Shown here: piece after piece, positions 51,721-60,627 of the stretch
Numbering within the stretch: position 1 is the stretch's first letter
Layout of the letters: each line of letters opens with the position of its first letter
Source of the DNA: Candidatus Poribacteria bacterium
GTDB taxonomy: Bacteria; Poribacteria; WGA-4E; WGA-3G
Assembly (NCBI GenBank): GCA_958295945.1
Contig: OY282386.1
Coordinates: forward strand, 434,001-498,000
Reading direction: 5' to 3'
Length of the DNA: 64,000 bases
Translations under genes and position numbers: made by a program
The notes under the pieces: generated by a model
Databases searched by the model: none
Told to the model about the DNA's origin: nothing
What the model saw: only the letters and a program-made list of their open reading frames with translations

Positions 51721-52563
51721 ATGACAAACCGAACCTTTTCCTTCCTATGCACAGTAATAATTTCTATTTTGTGTTTCCAAGTTCCATTAAATGCAATTGT
51801 AACTGATGGTCTTGTGAGTTATTGGACATTTGACAAGTCACATATCAGAAACAACAAACTAAAAGATGTATGGGGTGATAATGACGGAATTAGTTTTGGA
51901 AAACCCAAAATTGTCCAGGGCAAAATAGGTGATGGATTAGAATTTGATGGCGATGAAAATTATCTCAATATGACTAATCTTGGGAAATTTGGTAGTCAAC
52001 TCGGTTCATCTACATTTGAAGCATGGATCATTATTGGTCATAAGAATGATAGTATGATCCTTTTTACTGTACGTGACAGATGTATGGAATGGGAAATAAG
52101 TATAAAAAATGGTGATAGGGCAGCACTTGATACTATATTTGACAGCATTTCTTATAAATTCGGAAATAGTTGTCATGGTATCCATGGAGCACATAAACCT
52201 ATAAAAATATCTGATGGTAACTGGCATCACTTTGTCTTTACAAATAATATTATAAATGTTGATAATACAAAAAAACTACAAAGCCTTGTCTATATTGATG
52301 GTGATCCGATAAATTCTGGTGCACATCAGTTAAGACAACCAGCAACATTTTTGCCTTTCGAAAATCCACTTTATCTCGGTGGTGGAGGACGACTCGGCGC
52401 ACGGACACGGTTTTTCAAAGGCGTTATAGATGAAGTGCGTATTTACAATCGTGCCCTTACACACGAAGAAGTAATTAAGAACTATGAAACAAGAACGATC
52501 TATAGTGTTGAACCTACAAGAAAATTACCAGTCATCTGGGGAATTTTAAAGTCAAAGCAATAG
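51721..52563 (+). CDS. Secreted LamG-domain protein
   Basis: A 280-residue exported protein. The signal peptide FSFLCTVIISILCFQVPLNA precedes a LamG-like domain: GLVSYWTFDKSHIRNNKLKDVWGDNDGI, GDGLEFDGDENYLNMTNL, STFEAWIIIGHKNDSMILF, DGNWHHFVFTNN, YIDGDPI and GVIDEVRIYNRALTHEEV, the last being the diagnostic end of LamG domains. The tail VEPTRKLPVIWGILKSKQ resembles that of the LamG protein at 14281-15063. GGTGGAGC lies directly before the ATG. The region upstream ends in the previous operon's terminator, so it has its own promoter. Confidence 0.86.
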   Translation: MTNRTFSFLCTVIISILCFQVPLNAIVTDGLVSYWTFDKSHIRNNKLKDVWGDNDGISFGKPKIVQGKIGDGLEFDGDENYLNMTNLGKFGSQLGSSTFEAWIIIGHKNDSMILFTVRDRCMEWEISIKNGDRAALDTIFDSISYKFGNSCHGIHGAHKPIKISDGNWHHFVFTNNIINVDNTKKLQSLVYIDGDPINSGAHQLRQPATFLPFENPLYLGGGGRLGARTRFFKGVIDEVRIYNRALTHEEVIKNYETRTIYSVEPTRKLPVIWGILKSKQ

Positions 52564-52594
52564 GATGCCAGCAAATGTGCATTAGAAAACTTGT

Positions 52595-53608
52595 CTACCG
52601 AATCCTATATTTTTCAACAGCATCCATATCCAATTGAATACCCAATCCTGGTTCATCTGATAGATGGATTGCACCGTTCTTTAGATTCATACTACCACCT
52701 GACAGATCATCAACACGAATATGTGGTAGTTCATCAATAGGCATTGAGCAGTTTGGTATGGTAGAAACCACGTGTGCAACAAAGGTTGAAGCAACGCAAC
52801 AACCGAAAGCGAAACATTGCACCCAAATAGGAATTTCCACAGCTTCTGCAATAGCTGCACTCTTACGAAGTCCAGATAAATTGCCATGTGTGTTTATCGC
52901 ATCCACAGCATCAGCCCGTATGTTCCGCAAAATCTCTTGTAGTCCGCCAATATGTCTGGCAACAGGGACATCAGTCCGTTTCCTAAGTTCAGCATACCAT
53001 GACAAGTCTTCAAATTGAATAGGGTCTTCATAGACTTCAATATTATATGGCACTAATTCTTCTGCTAATCGGATACCCATTTCCAAATCACCAAATTCTG
53101 TGTTTGGGTCAACACGAAGTTGAAAATCGGGTCCACATGCTTCTTTAACTAACCTTGCTGTTTCAACAATAGTTGCTTTTCTTGCTTTGAGTTTATGAAC
53201 ACGGAAACCTAAGTTGGCAGCACGTTCTGCCTCTGCAGCAGTGGCTTCAGGTGGCATCGGAGGTGACCAATAGGCAAGTTCAACACTGTCTCTATGTTGA
53301 CGACCCATTAACTTATGTGCAGGGACACCTAATGCTTGTCCGGCAATATCATAGAATGCTGATTGGAATGTGATGCCTTCATCGGCAATATCAAATTCCC
53401 AAAAGTTTTTACCAACATATCTATCTGCAATCTGTTCTGCTTGCTCAGTTATATCGCTATGAACAGCATTAGATTCACCTAAACCTGTAATACCTTCATC
53501 GGTGTGTACCCAAACCAGTGTTGTCGGATACACCATACCTGAATGTTCCTCAATCGCAGGTATAAAGGGGATTGAAACCGTGCGATATTCAATCTTTGTA
53601 ATTTTCAT
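52595..53608 (-). CDS. Enolase-superfamily (mandelate racemase/muconate lactonizing) enzyme
   Basis: A 337-residue enzyme of the MR/MLE group, which abstracts a proton alpha to a carboxylate. The N-terminal capping domain (PTTLVWVHTDEGITGLGESNAV) leads to HKLKARKATIVETARLVKEACGPDFQLRVDPNTEF, holding the KxK pair and the first metal-binding Asp, and VYEDPIQFEDLSWYAELRKR, the second ligand. The third ligand, usually a Glu or Asp in a PIA.(D/E)E segment, appears as VARHIGGL, and the later IPIWVQCFAFGC lacks the usual acid. Either the metal site is altered or the alignment is shifted. Substrate unknown. It converges on the LamG gene. Confidence 0.82.
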   Translation of the reverse strand: MKITKIEYRTVSIPFIPAIEEHSGMVYPTTLVWVHTDEGITGLGESNAVHSDITEQAEQIADRYVGKNFWEFDIADEGITFQSAFYDIAGQALGVPAHKLMGRQHRDSVELAYWSPPMPPEATAAEAERAANLGFRVHKLKARKATIVETARLVKEACGPDFQLRVDPNTEFGDLEMGIRLAEELVPYNIEVYEDPIQFEDLSWYAELRKRTDVPVARHIGGLQEILRNIRADAVDAINTHGNLSGLRKSAAIAEAVEIPIWVQCFAFGCCVASTFVAHVVSTIPNCSMPIDELPHIRVDDLSGGSMNLKNGAIHLSDEPGLGIQLDMDAVEKYRIR

Positions 53609-53751
53609 GAATATTCATCTCCTATAATGTGTTGAAAGGAAATCTAATAGTTTCAAATACAGCCAACAAGCGTAACTACTTTTTGTAATAGGTGTTTATA
53701 TCCTTAATCTTAGACTACATTATACAGTTTTTCCTGAATATTGATAGAAAA

Positions 53752-54264
53752 ATGAGATCCTTACTTCTAATTCTTATCGCATTTTCATTATTATTACCTG
53801 TCGGTTGGACAGACGATTATCGGCAGTGGGATCTACCCGAAGGTGCGACTATGCGTCTTGGCAAAGGTAGTATAATAGAAATTGCATATTCTCCAGCCAG
53901 TAAATATTTGGCAGTTACAAGTACAATTGGCATCTGGTTATATGACATTCAGACCCTTAAAGAAGCCAAATTGTTGACAGCGGTAGAGAATCGTATTTCC
54001 TCCAGAATATTCCATAGAATAGCATTCTCACCAGATGGGAAAACATTAGTTAGCAAAGTAAATTATCATTCACTTCATTTATGGGATCTGAATTCAGGAA
54101 AACTTCAAGCTACAATTGAAGGTGATGAAGCACAGATAGATGCCTATGAGTTTTTACCAAGTGGCAACAGTTTAATAACCACAGATGCTCAAACACGCTG
54201 GTTACATAAATGGAGTGTTGAAACTGGAAAACTGCTAATGAAAATTAAGACACGACCAGATTAG
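53752..54264 (+). CDS. Short exported WD40-repeat protein
   Basis: A 170-residue protein from ATG 53752. The signal peptide MRSLLLILIAFSLLLPVGWTD is followed by about three WD40-like blades: IIEIAYSPASKYLAVTSTIGIWLYD, FHRIAFSPDGKTLVSKVNYHSLHLWDLNSGKLQATIEG and DAYEFLPSGNSLITTDAQTRWLHKWSVETGKLL. Propellers normally need six to eight blades, so this looks like a shortened member of the large secreted WD40 family typical of these bacteria, or half of one that pairs with itself. Its end overlaps the convergent membrane gene by 4 bases. The ribosome site is weak. Confidence 0.7.
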   Translation: MRSLLLILIAFSLLLPVGWTDDYRQWDLPEGATMRLGKGSIIEIAYSPASKYLAVTSTIGIWLYDIQTLKEAKLLTAVENRISSRIFHRIAFSPDGKTLVSKVNYHSLHLWDLNSGKLQATIEGDEAQIDAYEFLPSGNSLITTDAQTRWLHKWSVETGKLLMKIKTRPD

Positions 54265-56189
54265 ATGAATATCTTGTAGGTACGTAACCCAGTAGCCGGT
54301 CCAATAATTGCCCATATACTGCCAATGACATAATCACCCAAAATCAGTCCTAAAAAGAGCGGTGCCACTTTACGATGTAACTTCAAACCACCATGACGTA
54401 AAATCAAATACTTCAAAAACCAAGCAACGAAAAACGCAAACCAGAAATAATCCATCGCAAAACTTATCGCAAGAGCATAACCAGCGGGATGGAAGGGCCA
54501 CCACAAGAAATGCATCCGCATATACATCATGACAAACGTCAACAACGCACCGATCCCCATAAAACCGATACCAACAACATTCGGTTCAGATGGATTGTGC
54601 AACCACCGTTGAAGTCTACCGAAGGATTCTCTACCAACCCACCCTTTGAAGCCACCCGCTTTTGCTACTGCGCCATTTCGAAAGGTGATGTCAAGATTTG
54701 CCCAAAATGTCGCTATAATACCGACAACAATTGCAATTAGCATCGCAACCCATAATCGTCTATTTCCCATACCTGTCGATTCCGCAAGTTTAAACGCTTC
54801 AATCTGATTCGGCATCGGATGATTACGATAACCTCTATTAAACCAATAGAATAGAGACATAATCGTAAGGCTGCTTGAGTCAAACTGACGTGTGCCACCT
54901 ACTGTCGCCAACATATCATGCGGGTTGACATAATAGATTTCATGGGGGGTACCAAGTTCAGCGCGAACACGAGTGATTGCGAACGAAAGCAGGAAGTATA
55001 CCCCGAAAAAAATACCTGCAATCCATAATGCCATCCCTGCGATATTCGCAAAAATACCAAGAATGATGAGCGAACCGATAATACCCAATAATGCAGCACG
55101 GTATGACATCGGTTCTTTTGAATCATCTATATCAGTTCTGAAACCGAGTGCCTTTTTCAATACCTCTATCAGATGACGACGGGTTACCCATACTGCAAGT
55201 ATGAATAACGCAACCCACGCACCGTATGCTTGTTCATTCAAAGCAGGAAAATATCGCGTTCCAAGAGCAGCTGCTATTACAAATTCTGCCAACCGCACAA
55301 CAAAGAAAAACCAGCACGAAAATGAAAGGTCTAATGGAAGAAAAAACGCTAACCCTACAGCAAATGGATATATGGAGATGCGCGTCCCTCGTATCGCACT
55401 CCAAGGCCGTTCTGTAAAGATGTCTTGAAACACTGCTGTCCGTTTGATGTAGGGTATAAGTGGAAACTGTGGAAACAGATAGTTAATACCGTTTATGATA
55501 CCAATGACCACCGCTATCGTAAATCCTACCCACATCATTCTATTCTTCAACAAACTACTTCCCCCTGCTTCAGATAGATGTAAAGGGAGTTGTATGATCG
55601 GATAAGCCAATTTCTCCTGTTCAGTCCATCGTTTACGAACAAGTGTGTTGATGCATAGCATCATAAACATCATTGTAAGAAAAAAGAGTCCCCAAAAAAG
55701 TAACGGTTTTAACCACACAAAGAAGTTATGTTTGTTATAGAAACTGGTGTCACCTTCATAAAACCCCTGTAGACTTAGTGGGTCAGACACGGTAAGCCAT
55801 GCAGGAAGATACCTAAAAAACAGTGTTTGCCATTCATTCTCATCTGTAGCAAAACGGAATGGATGTGCAATGCTACCAAACATATTCTGCATGGTGTCGT
55901 GACCAGCGAATGTGCAGGAGATTGCAACCATAATATAAATAGTCAGTAACTCACCTTGACGCAGCATGTATTGAGGTGCAATACGTTTTAGTGACACATT
56001 TGCGACTGTACACACAAACATTATGAATACAGGTTGAATAAACAGAGGAAGGCAAGATCCGTCAAGAGAGTAGTATTTCACCTCAACGATTGTCATCCAA
56101 TAGACATTGATAGGAATAAGAAGAACACCTATGAGAAGGGAACGTCCTGTGATGTGCTTCGTTGAGGTATGATGACCATTTGTTGTCAT
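54261..56189 (-). CDS. Large integral membrane protein (DUF6785/DUF6784-like)
   Basis: A 642-residue protein with about a dozen or more membrane segments, for example SLLIGVLLIPINVYWMTIVEVKYY, PLFIQPVFIMFVCTVANVSLK, LLTIYIMVAISCTFAGHDTMQNMFGSIAHPFRFATDENEW and PLLFWGLFFLTMMFMMLCINTL. WTEQEKLAYPIIQLPLHLS and VRAELGTPHEIYYVNPHDMLATVGG are characteristic hydrophilic loops. This composition matches membrane proteins of the DUF6785/6784 type, frequent in planctomycetes and poribacteria and of unknown function, sometimes compared with oligopeptide transporters. It starts 12 bases after the homocysteine methyltransferase gene and is probably co-transcribed. Confidence 0.7.
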   Translation of the reverse strand: MTTNGHHTSTKHITGRSLLIGVLLIPINVYWMTIVEVKYYSLDGSCLPLFIQPVFIMFVCTVANVSLKRIAPQYMLRQGELLTIYIMVAISCTFAGHDTMQNMFGSIAHPFRFATDENEWQTLFFRYLPAWLTVSDPLSLQGFYEGDTSFYNKHNFFVWLKPLLFWGLFFLTMMFMMLCINTLVRKRWTEQEKLAYPIIQLPLHLSEAGGSSLLKNRMMWVGFTIAVVIGIINGINYLFPQFPLIPYIKRTAVFQDIFTERPWSAIRGTRISIYPFAVGLAFFLPLDLSFSCWFFFVVRLAEFVIAAALGTRYFPALNEQAYGAWVALFILAVWVTRRHLIEVLKKALGFRTDIDDSKEPMSYRAALLGIIGSLIILGIFANIAGMALWIAGIFFGVYFLLSFAITRVRAELGTPHEIYYVNPHDMLATVGGTRQFDSSSLTIMSLFYWFNRGYRNHPMPNQIEAFKLAESTGMGNRRLWVAMLIAIVVGIIATFWANLDITFRNGAVAKAGGFKGWVGRESFGRLQRWLHNPSEPNVVGIGFMGIGALLTFVMMYMRMHFLWWPFHPAGYALAISFAMDYFWFAFFVAWFLKYLILRHGGLKLHRKVAPLFLGLILGDYVIGSIWAIIGPATGLRTYKIFI

Positions 56190-56201
56190 TGAATAGAGTG
56201 G

Positions 56202-58082
56202 CTAACGGTAGGCTTTCACGATTTCGGAGATGACACCACGTCTGTTTTTCCAGTTCAAACGCGCAGGTGGAATAAGATAGATCCCATCAATCTGAACAGT
56301 GTCTTGATTTCGTATTTCACGAACAAGATCAAGCGTCAATTTCATACCGAGTTCGTTTCCTGCGGTATCTCCAAGGTCACGAAATTTGTCCACAATTAAT
56401 TGTGGAATGTATAGACCTAAATTATCACGTAGATAGGAAGCACTGCGGAAACTCGTCAATGGTAGAATTCCATATAGTATCTTAATGCCGATACGCTCTG
56501 TAGCCTTCTGAGATCGCACGATGTCCTCAAAAGTCCACACTGGTTGCGTATAAGCAAATTTCGCGCCTGCTGCTACCTTATTCCGTAAATGCTTGACATG
56601 TGGATCAACGTTCTCCGCAATTGTGAAACCACCACCCATGTAAAACCCACACGGGTCACCGATTGACGAACCGTCAGCAAGTTCACCTTGATTAAGTCTG
56701 GTGATGAGTTTCATCAATTGGACTGCTCCACGCACATCTGGTACGAGACTTGCTGATTCAAAAGGACCTGCCTTCGGATGATCACCCGATAGTGCGACTA
56801 TCCCCCGTATTCCCAATGCCTCTGCTTCCAATAGATGTGATTGCATGCTGATAAGATTTCGAGATCTAGTTGTCCAATGAATAAGCGTTGGAATATGCGT
56901 CGCTTGTTGTAACCGAAATGCTGTGCCAACTGCACCGATGTTGACTGCTGCACCTGAGTTGTCTGTTACGTCAAAGAGATCAACCCCCATCGCTGCCAAT
57001 ACTTTTGCTTCTTTCAGTAATGCACGTAATTGTGGGAATGTATTTGCACGTGCTTCCACACTCACAATTCGTTGACGCGTTTCAAATACCTGCTGAACAG
57101 GATTGTCTGTGCGTGCTTTGATAGATGGCGAACTTTTGGGAAGCACAAAAATACGTGGAACCCGTTTCACAGGTTTTTGTTTTCCGACTGCTGCCCGAAT
57201 TCTTGCAATATATTCAGGTGTAGTGCCACAACACCCACCTATCATATTTACACCAAGTCTTATCAACTTCTGAACATAATCTGTAAAAACATCCGCATCA
57301 ACGGTGTATGAAACAGCAATTTCCCCCTGTTCAACCCTCGGATTTCCAGCATTGGGCTGCACAACAAGTGGCACACTGATTACAGGAGCAAGCAGTTCCA
57401 TCGCTTGAACAAGGTCGTGTGGTCCTCTACAATTGATACCGACTACATGAGCACCGAGTTGCTCCAGTTCCTGAGCAAACACTCTCACATCTAAACCTGA
57501 ACCGACTGTACCTCCAGATATGCCACTAATCTCTACGATTACAGGCACATCATAAGTAAGAGCTTGTTTCGTGGCAATCTGAGCCTGTTTCTGTGATACA
57601 AACGTTTCCAACAATAACAGATCAACACCTTCATCCACAAGTGCATCCATCTGTTCTTGAAATAGATGTCGTATCCTTTTGGTTGATGGTTCAATATCTA
57701 AGTCAGTAGTATCTTCAGAGTTGAAGGATATTTCGCCAACCGAACCAGCTACAAACTGTGTATCTCCTACAGAACTTCGTGCTAATCTCACACCAGCACG
57801 GTTAATCTCATCTACATGCTCTCCAAATCCATGTATTGCCAATGCTTCTCTATTTGCTTGATATGTGTTGGTTTGTATTACATCAGCACCCGCATTGACA
57901 TAAGCAGTATGAACATTGGACACTTCATCAACAAATTCTTCAATGATATTACAAGCATCCACACAAGGTAGAAATGCATTTATCCGTTTCCGAAGTTCTG
58001 TGCCTATTGCGCCATCACAAACTAACACTCGGTTTGACAAGGAATCAAGGAAACTCTTGTATGATTTAGGATTTGTGGACAT
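56202..58082 (-). CDS. Homocysteine S-methyltransferase fused to methylenetetrahydrofolate reductase
   Basis: A 626-residue bifunctional enzyme like YitJ. The N-terminal half is a cobalamin-independent homocysteine methyltransferase-type barrel: RVLVCDGAIGTELRKR, NTYQANREAL, GINCRGPHDLVQ with the first zinc cysteine, and GGCCGTTPEYIARI with the paired cysteines. The C-terminal half, from about residue 340, is MetF-type: SVEARANTFPQLRALLKEAKVLAAMGVDLFDVTDNS, ALSGDHPKAG, GGGFTIAENVDPHVKHLRNKVAAGAKFAYTQPVW and ILPLTSFRSASYLRDN. It supplies methyl-THF and methylates homocysteine or a related thiol. There is no B12 domain. Confidence 0.92.
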   Translation of the reverse strand: MSTNPKSYKSFLDSLSNRVLVCDGAIGTELRKRINAFLPCVDACNIIEEFVDEVSNVHTAYVNAGADVIQTNTYQANREALAIHGFGEHVDEINRAGVRLARSSVGDTQFVAGSVGEISFNSEDTTDLDIEPSTKRIRHLFQEQMDALVDEGVDLLLLETFVSQKQAQIATKQALTYDVPVIVEISGISGGTVGSGLDVRVFAQELEQLGAHVVGINCRGPHDLVQAMELLAPVISVPLVVQPNAGNPRVEQGEIAVSYTVDADVFTDYVQKLIRLGVNMIGGCCGTTPEYIARIRAAVGKQKPVKRVPRIFVLPKSSPSIKARTDNPVQQVFETRQRIVSVEARANTFPQLRALLKEAKVLAAMGVDLFDVTDNSGAAVNIGAVGTAFRLQQATHIPTLIHWTTRSRNLISMQSHLLEAEALGIRGIVALSGDHPKAGPFESASLVPDVRGAVQLMKLITRLNQGELADGSSIGDPCGFYMGGGFTIAENVDPHVKHLRNKVAAGAKFAYTQPVWTFEDIVRSQKATERIGIKILYGILPLTSFRSASYLRDNLGLYIPQLIVDKFRDLGDTAGNELGMKLTLDLVREIRNQDTVQIDGIYLIPPARLNWKNRRGVISEIVKAYR

Positions 58083-58118
58083 AGCGTAAACAACCGTGTC
58101 TGAAGACGTTACATGAAA

Positions 58119-58144
58119 CCCGTGCCTACTTGTGCAGACACGGG
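58119..58144 (-). terminator. Weak hairpin after the dockerin/monooxygenase gene
   Basis: CCCGTG (58119-58124) pairs with CACGGG (58139-58144) around a 14-base loop, 45 bases past the stop at 58189 on the minus strand. It has no T-run and is short, so termination here is only possible. Confidence 0.35.
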
Positions 58145-58188
58145 CATGTTAGGTAGGTAATAGAATTTACTGATTGCAGGAATAGACT

Positions 58189-59808
58189 CTATCTTATCGT
58201 CTCTCCAGCTTTTTCAATTGGGATAAAGTAATATCCGAAGATGATGCACATCTCATCTTCGGAGGTAAGTCCGAATTGGAGTGGACCATCTTTATCGTAA
58301 TTGTTATGGGTACACTGGAATTTGATACCGTCGTCCACACCTAAAACTAGTGGCGTGTCAAACAGTGTAATTGGTGCATCGTCATAAGCAATACTACGGT
58401 GTAACAGATCACCGGTTGAATCTTGGAAAATCTCAAACAATTCACCGTGTCTATGCATGTGTGATGTAAGTAGAAATACATGCAATTCCGTGTCCGGATC
58501 ATGTCCACGACGTTCCAATTCATCTTCAACATACCAAGTTAATTTTGCAACACGCGTCGTATTGGGAGGAACGTTGATTGATCGATTGGAAACAAAAATC
58601 TCAATTGCTTCGTATTTTACCTCTTCTTCAGGTATGGTATAGATATTGACATAGGTTTCACCGAGCAATGTCTCATCACCAAGAAGGTTGATATAGTGAG
58701 AATTCAGGTCAAAAACCGTATTCCCAGGCAGTCGCAATGCGACACCTTCAGGAAAAGCAAAATTTGTATCATCTGTCTGCGTTCCAACTACAAACAATCT
58801 ATCAATACCAAAATTACCTAAGACTTGTGGATCATCAGGATCAAGTTCTCTGAATTCGTGTTCTGGATCAACACCAATGCTTGTGTCTATGCCTCTACCC
58901 TGAATACCATTTGCAAGTCCTTCCTCTGTCAACCGATATATGATGAAGTGATGACTACCCGATGGATAGAAGATTTCAACTCTATTGATGAAAATGTCTT
59001 CTTCTATCGGCATACCGTTATCATCCAGAATTTGTGTCGCAAAGTAGACTTCTCGTTCTGTGCCAGGTTCAATTTTGAAGGGAGGTAGATAGAGTTGATA
59101 TCCTTCACCAGGAGCAGGTGGTGGTGGTGGGTTGAATACCTCTTCTGGATCGCGAAGTACACCTAAGTCACCCACACCAGCGACTTTACCCTCACGGGGG
59201 GCACCCGCACTAATCCATGTCCGTAACGCTTCTATTTTTCCATTATGTAGGGGTCCCATTTGAAATGGCATACGATTTCCGAAGTCTGGATTTTCAGATG
59301 CCATTAACTTTGTCAGTAGGAAACTGTTATCAGGATTACTGGGGTCAATTAGTTTCATACCCGCTGCTGCAGCAGCAGAATTACGTGGAATTCTATTCAC
59401 TAAATCCTGATATGACTGTCCGTACGTTAGGTTTAGATTTGCAGCGTTCGCTGGAGGAGCATGACAAGCCCCATTTGCACAACTTTTGTCAAAAATGTTA
59501 TCCTGAATGTCATGATATGTAGAGTTGTCTCCCTGTTCAGTCTCACCGAATCGGTTTGCCACGCGAACAAGGTCAAGTATATCCACAACTCCATCACGAT
59601 TGACATCAGGATTCTTGGCAGAAGTACGATCACCAGGTTGTCCAAATGCATTTGCTACAAGCACAAGATCCTGAATGTTGACTGTTCCATCCCTATTAAT
59701 ATCTTCTAAAAGTGTGGAACCATCTCCGTGTCCAGACGCGGAAACGATCAATCCCACTATGAGCAAAACAGAGAACATAAAAACAAACAAATTTTTGTAC
59801 ACTTTCAA
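58189..59808 (-). CDS. Dockerin-like/cytochrome c-like/copper monooxygenase-like fusion
   Basis: An exported protein of about 539 residues. After the signal sequence (KVYKNLFVFMFSVLLIVGLIVSASG) come two dockerin-like calcium repeats, DINRDGTVNIQDLVLVANAFG and DVNRDGVVDILDLVRVANRFG. Next is a heme-type segment, SCANGACHAPP (Cx4CH, not the usual CxxCH), with a distal Met candidate in NRMPFQMGPL. The last 300 residues resemble copper type II ascorbate-dependent monooxygenase domains: a His pair in SGSHHFIIY, HxH in LTSHMHRHGEL and a Met in SEDEMCIIFGYYF are the expected copper ligands. TTG 59808 is chosen because GGAG lies eight bases upstream. Function is unknown, probably oxidative and on the cell surface. 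Confidence 0.8.
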   Translation of the reverse strand: MKVYKNLFVFMFSVLLIVGLIVSASGHGDGSTLLEDINRDGTVNIQDLVLVANAFGQPGDRTSAKNPDVNRDGVVDILDLVRVANRFGETEQGDNSTYHDIQDNIFDKSCANGACHAPPANAANLNLTYGQSYQDLVNRIPRNSAAAAAGMKLIDPSNPDNSFLLTKLMASENPDFGNRMPFQMGPLHNGKIEALRTWISAGAPREGKVAGVGDLGVLRDPEEVFNPPPPPAPGEGYQLYLPPFKIEPGTEREVYFATQILDDNGMPIEEDIFINRVEIFYPSGSHHFIIYRLTEEGLANGIQGRGIDTSIGVDPEHEFRELDPDDPQVLGNFGIDRLFVVGTQTDDTNFAFPEGVALRLPGNTVFDLNSHYINLLGDETLLGETYVNIYTIPEEEVKYEAIEIFVSNRSINVPPNTTRVAKLTWYVEDELERRGHDPDTELHVFLLTSHMHRHGELFEIFQDSTGDLLHRSIAYDDAPITLFDTPLVLGVDDGIKFQCTHNNYDKDGPLQFGLTSEDEMCIIFGYYFIPIEKAGETIR

Positions 59809-59831
59809 AAATATATCTCCAAATGTATATG

Positions 59832-60542
59832 TCAAGAATTGTTCTTGAAAATCTTATTCCTTGAAATAAAACGATACTTCAGCAATGTCCAGGCAGCAAA
59901 AAAACCATCCGTGAAAAACCGAAGTTTTTTACCTTCCTTCTTGGTACGCGGAAAATACGATACTGGCACCTCAAGAATTGTATAACCACCACGTAATATC
60001 TTTGCTGTTACTTCTGGACAAAATTCAAATCCTTCACATGTTAAATTGAGCTTCTTAATCAAATTCGTAGAAAACGCTTTATATCCAGTAGACTCATCCG
60101 TGATTCGGCATCCATAGAGTACATTTGTATAGATCGCTAATATCCTATTCGCAATATAGTTGTGGAGACTCGCGTTGCCTCTCCCTTTTAGAAACCTTGA
60201 ACCGTAAACGACTTCCACACTTTCATTTTCTAAAAGTTCAACTAACTGCAATATATCATTCGGATAGAGTTCCAAATCTGCATCTTGTATAACAACAGAA
60301 TTCCCGCAGACATGTGGAATTCCGCTTCGTATGGCATATCCTTTGCCTTTATTCTCTTCATGATGAATAACGGTTATCTCAGGATCATCGCTCACTTTCT
60401 CAAGAATTTTGTATGTGTTATCAGTAGATCCATCATTGACAACGATGATCTGTTTTTGAATAGGTAATGCTTGCACATTTTCTAGTACCTGAAGGATAGT
60501 TTGTTCTTCGTTATATGCAGGTATGATCACAGATACTAACAT
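59832..60542 (-). CDS. Family 2 glycosyltransferase (DPM1-like)
   Basis: A 236-residue GT2 enzyme that transfers a sugar, in close relatives onto a polyprenyl phosphate. The N-terminus VSVIIPAYNEEQTILQVLENV and IIVVNDGSTDNT, with ENKGKGYAIRSGI and VVIQDADLELYPNDI (the DxD metal motif), define the family. VVYGSRFLKGRGN and the C-terminal GFEFCPEVTAKILRGGYTILEVPVSYFPRTKKEGKKLRF complete the domain. It has no clear C-terminal membrane segments. The dockerin-type gene follows 23 bases downstream. Confidence 0.9.
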   Translation of the reverse strand: MLVSVIIPAYNEEQTILQVLENVQALPIQKQIIVVNDGSTDNTYKILEKVSDDPEITVIHHEENKGKGYAIRSGIPHVCGNSVVIQDADLELYPNDILQLVELLENESVEVVYGSRFLKGRGNASLHNYIANRILAIYTNVLYGCRITDESTGYKAFSTNLIKKLNLTCEGFEFCPEVTAKILRGGYTILEVPVSYFPRTKKEGKKLRFFTDGFFAAWTLLKYRFISRNKIFKNNS

Positions 60543-60627
60543 TATGCATTTCTTGATGTCTATTGTTTGTTGACATTCGTTATTCAGAATTAGATGTGTA
60601 TAATTTATTGTAAAGGTTTATATAGAA

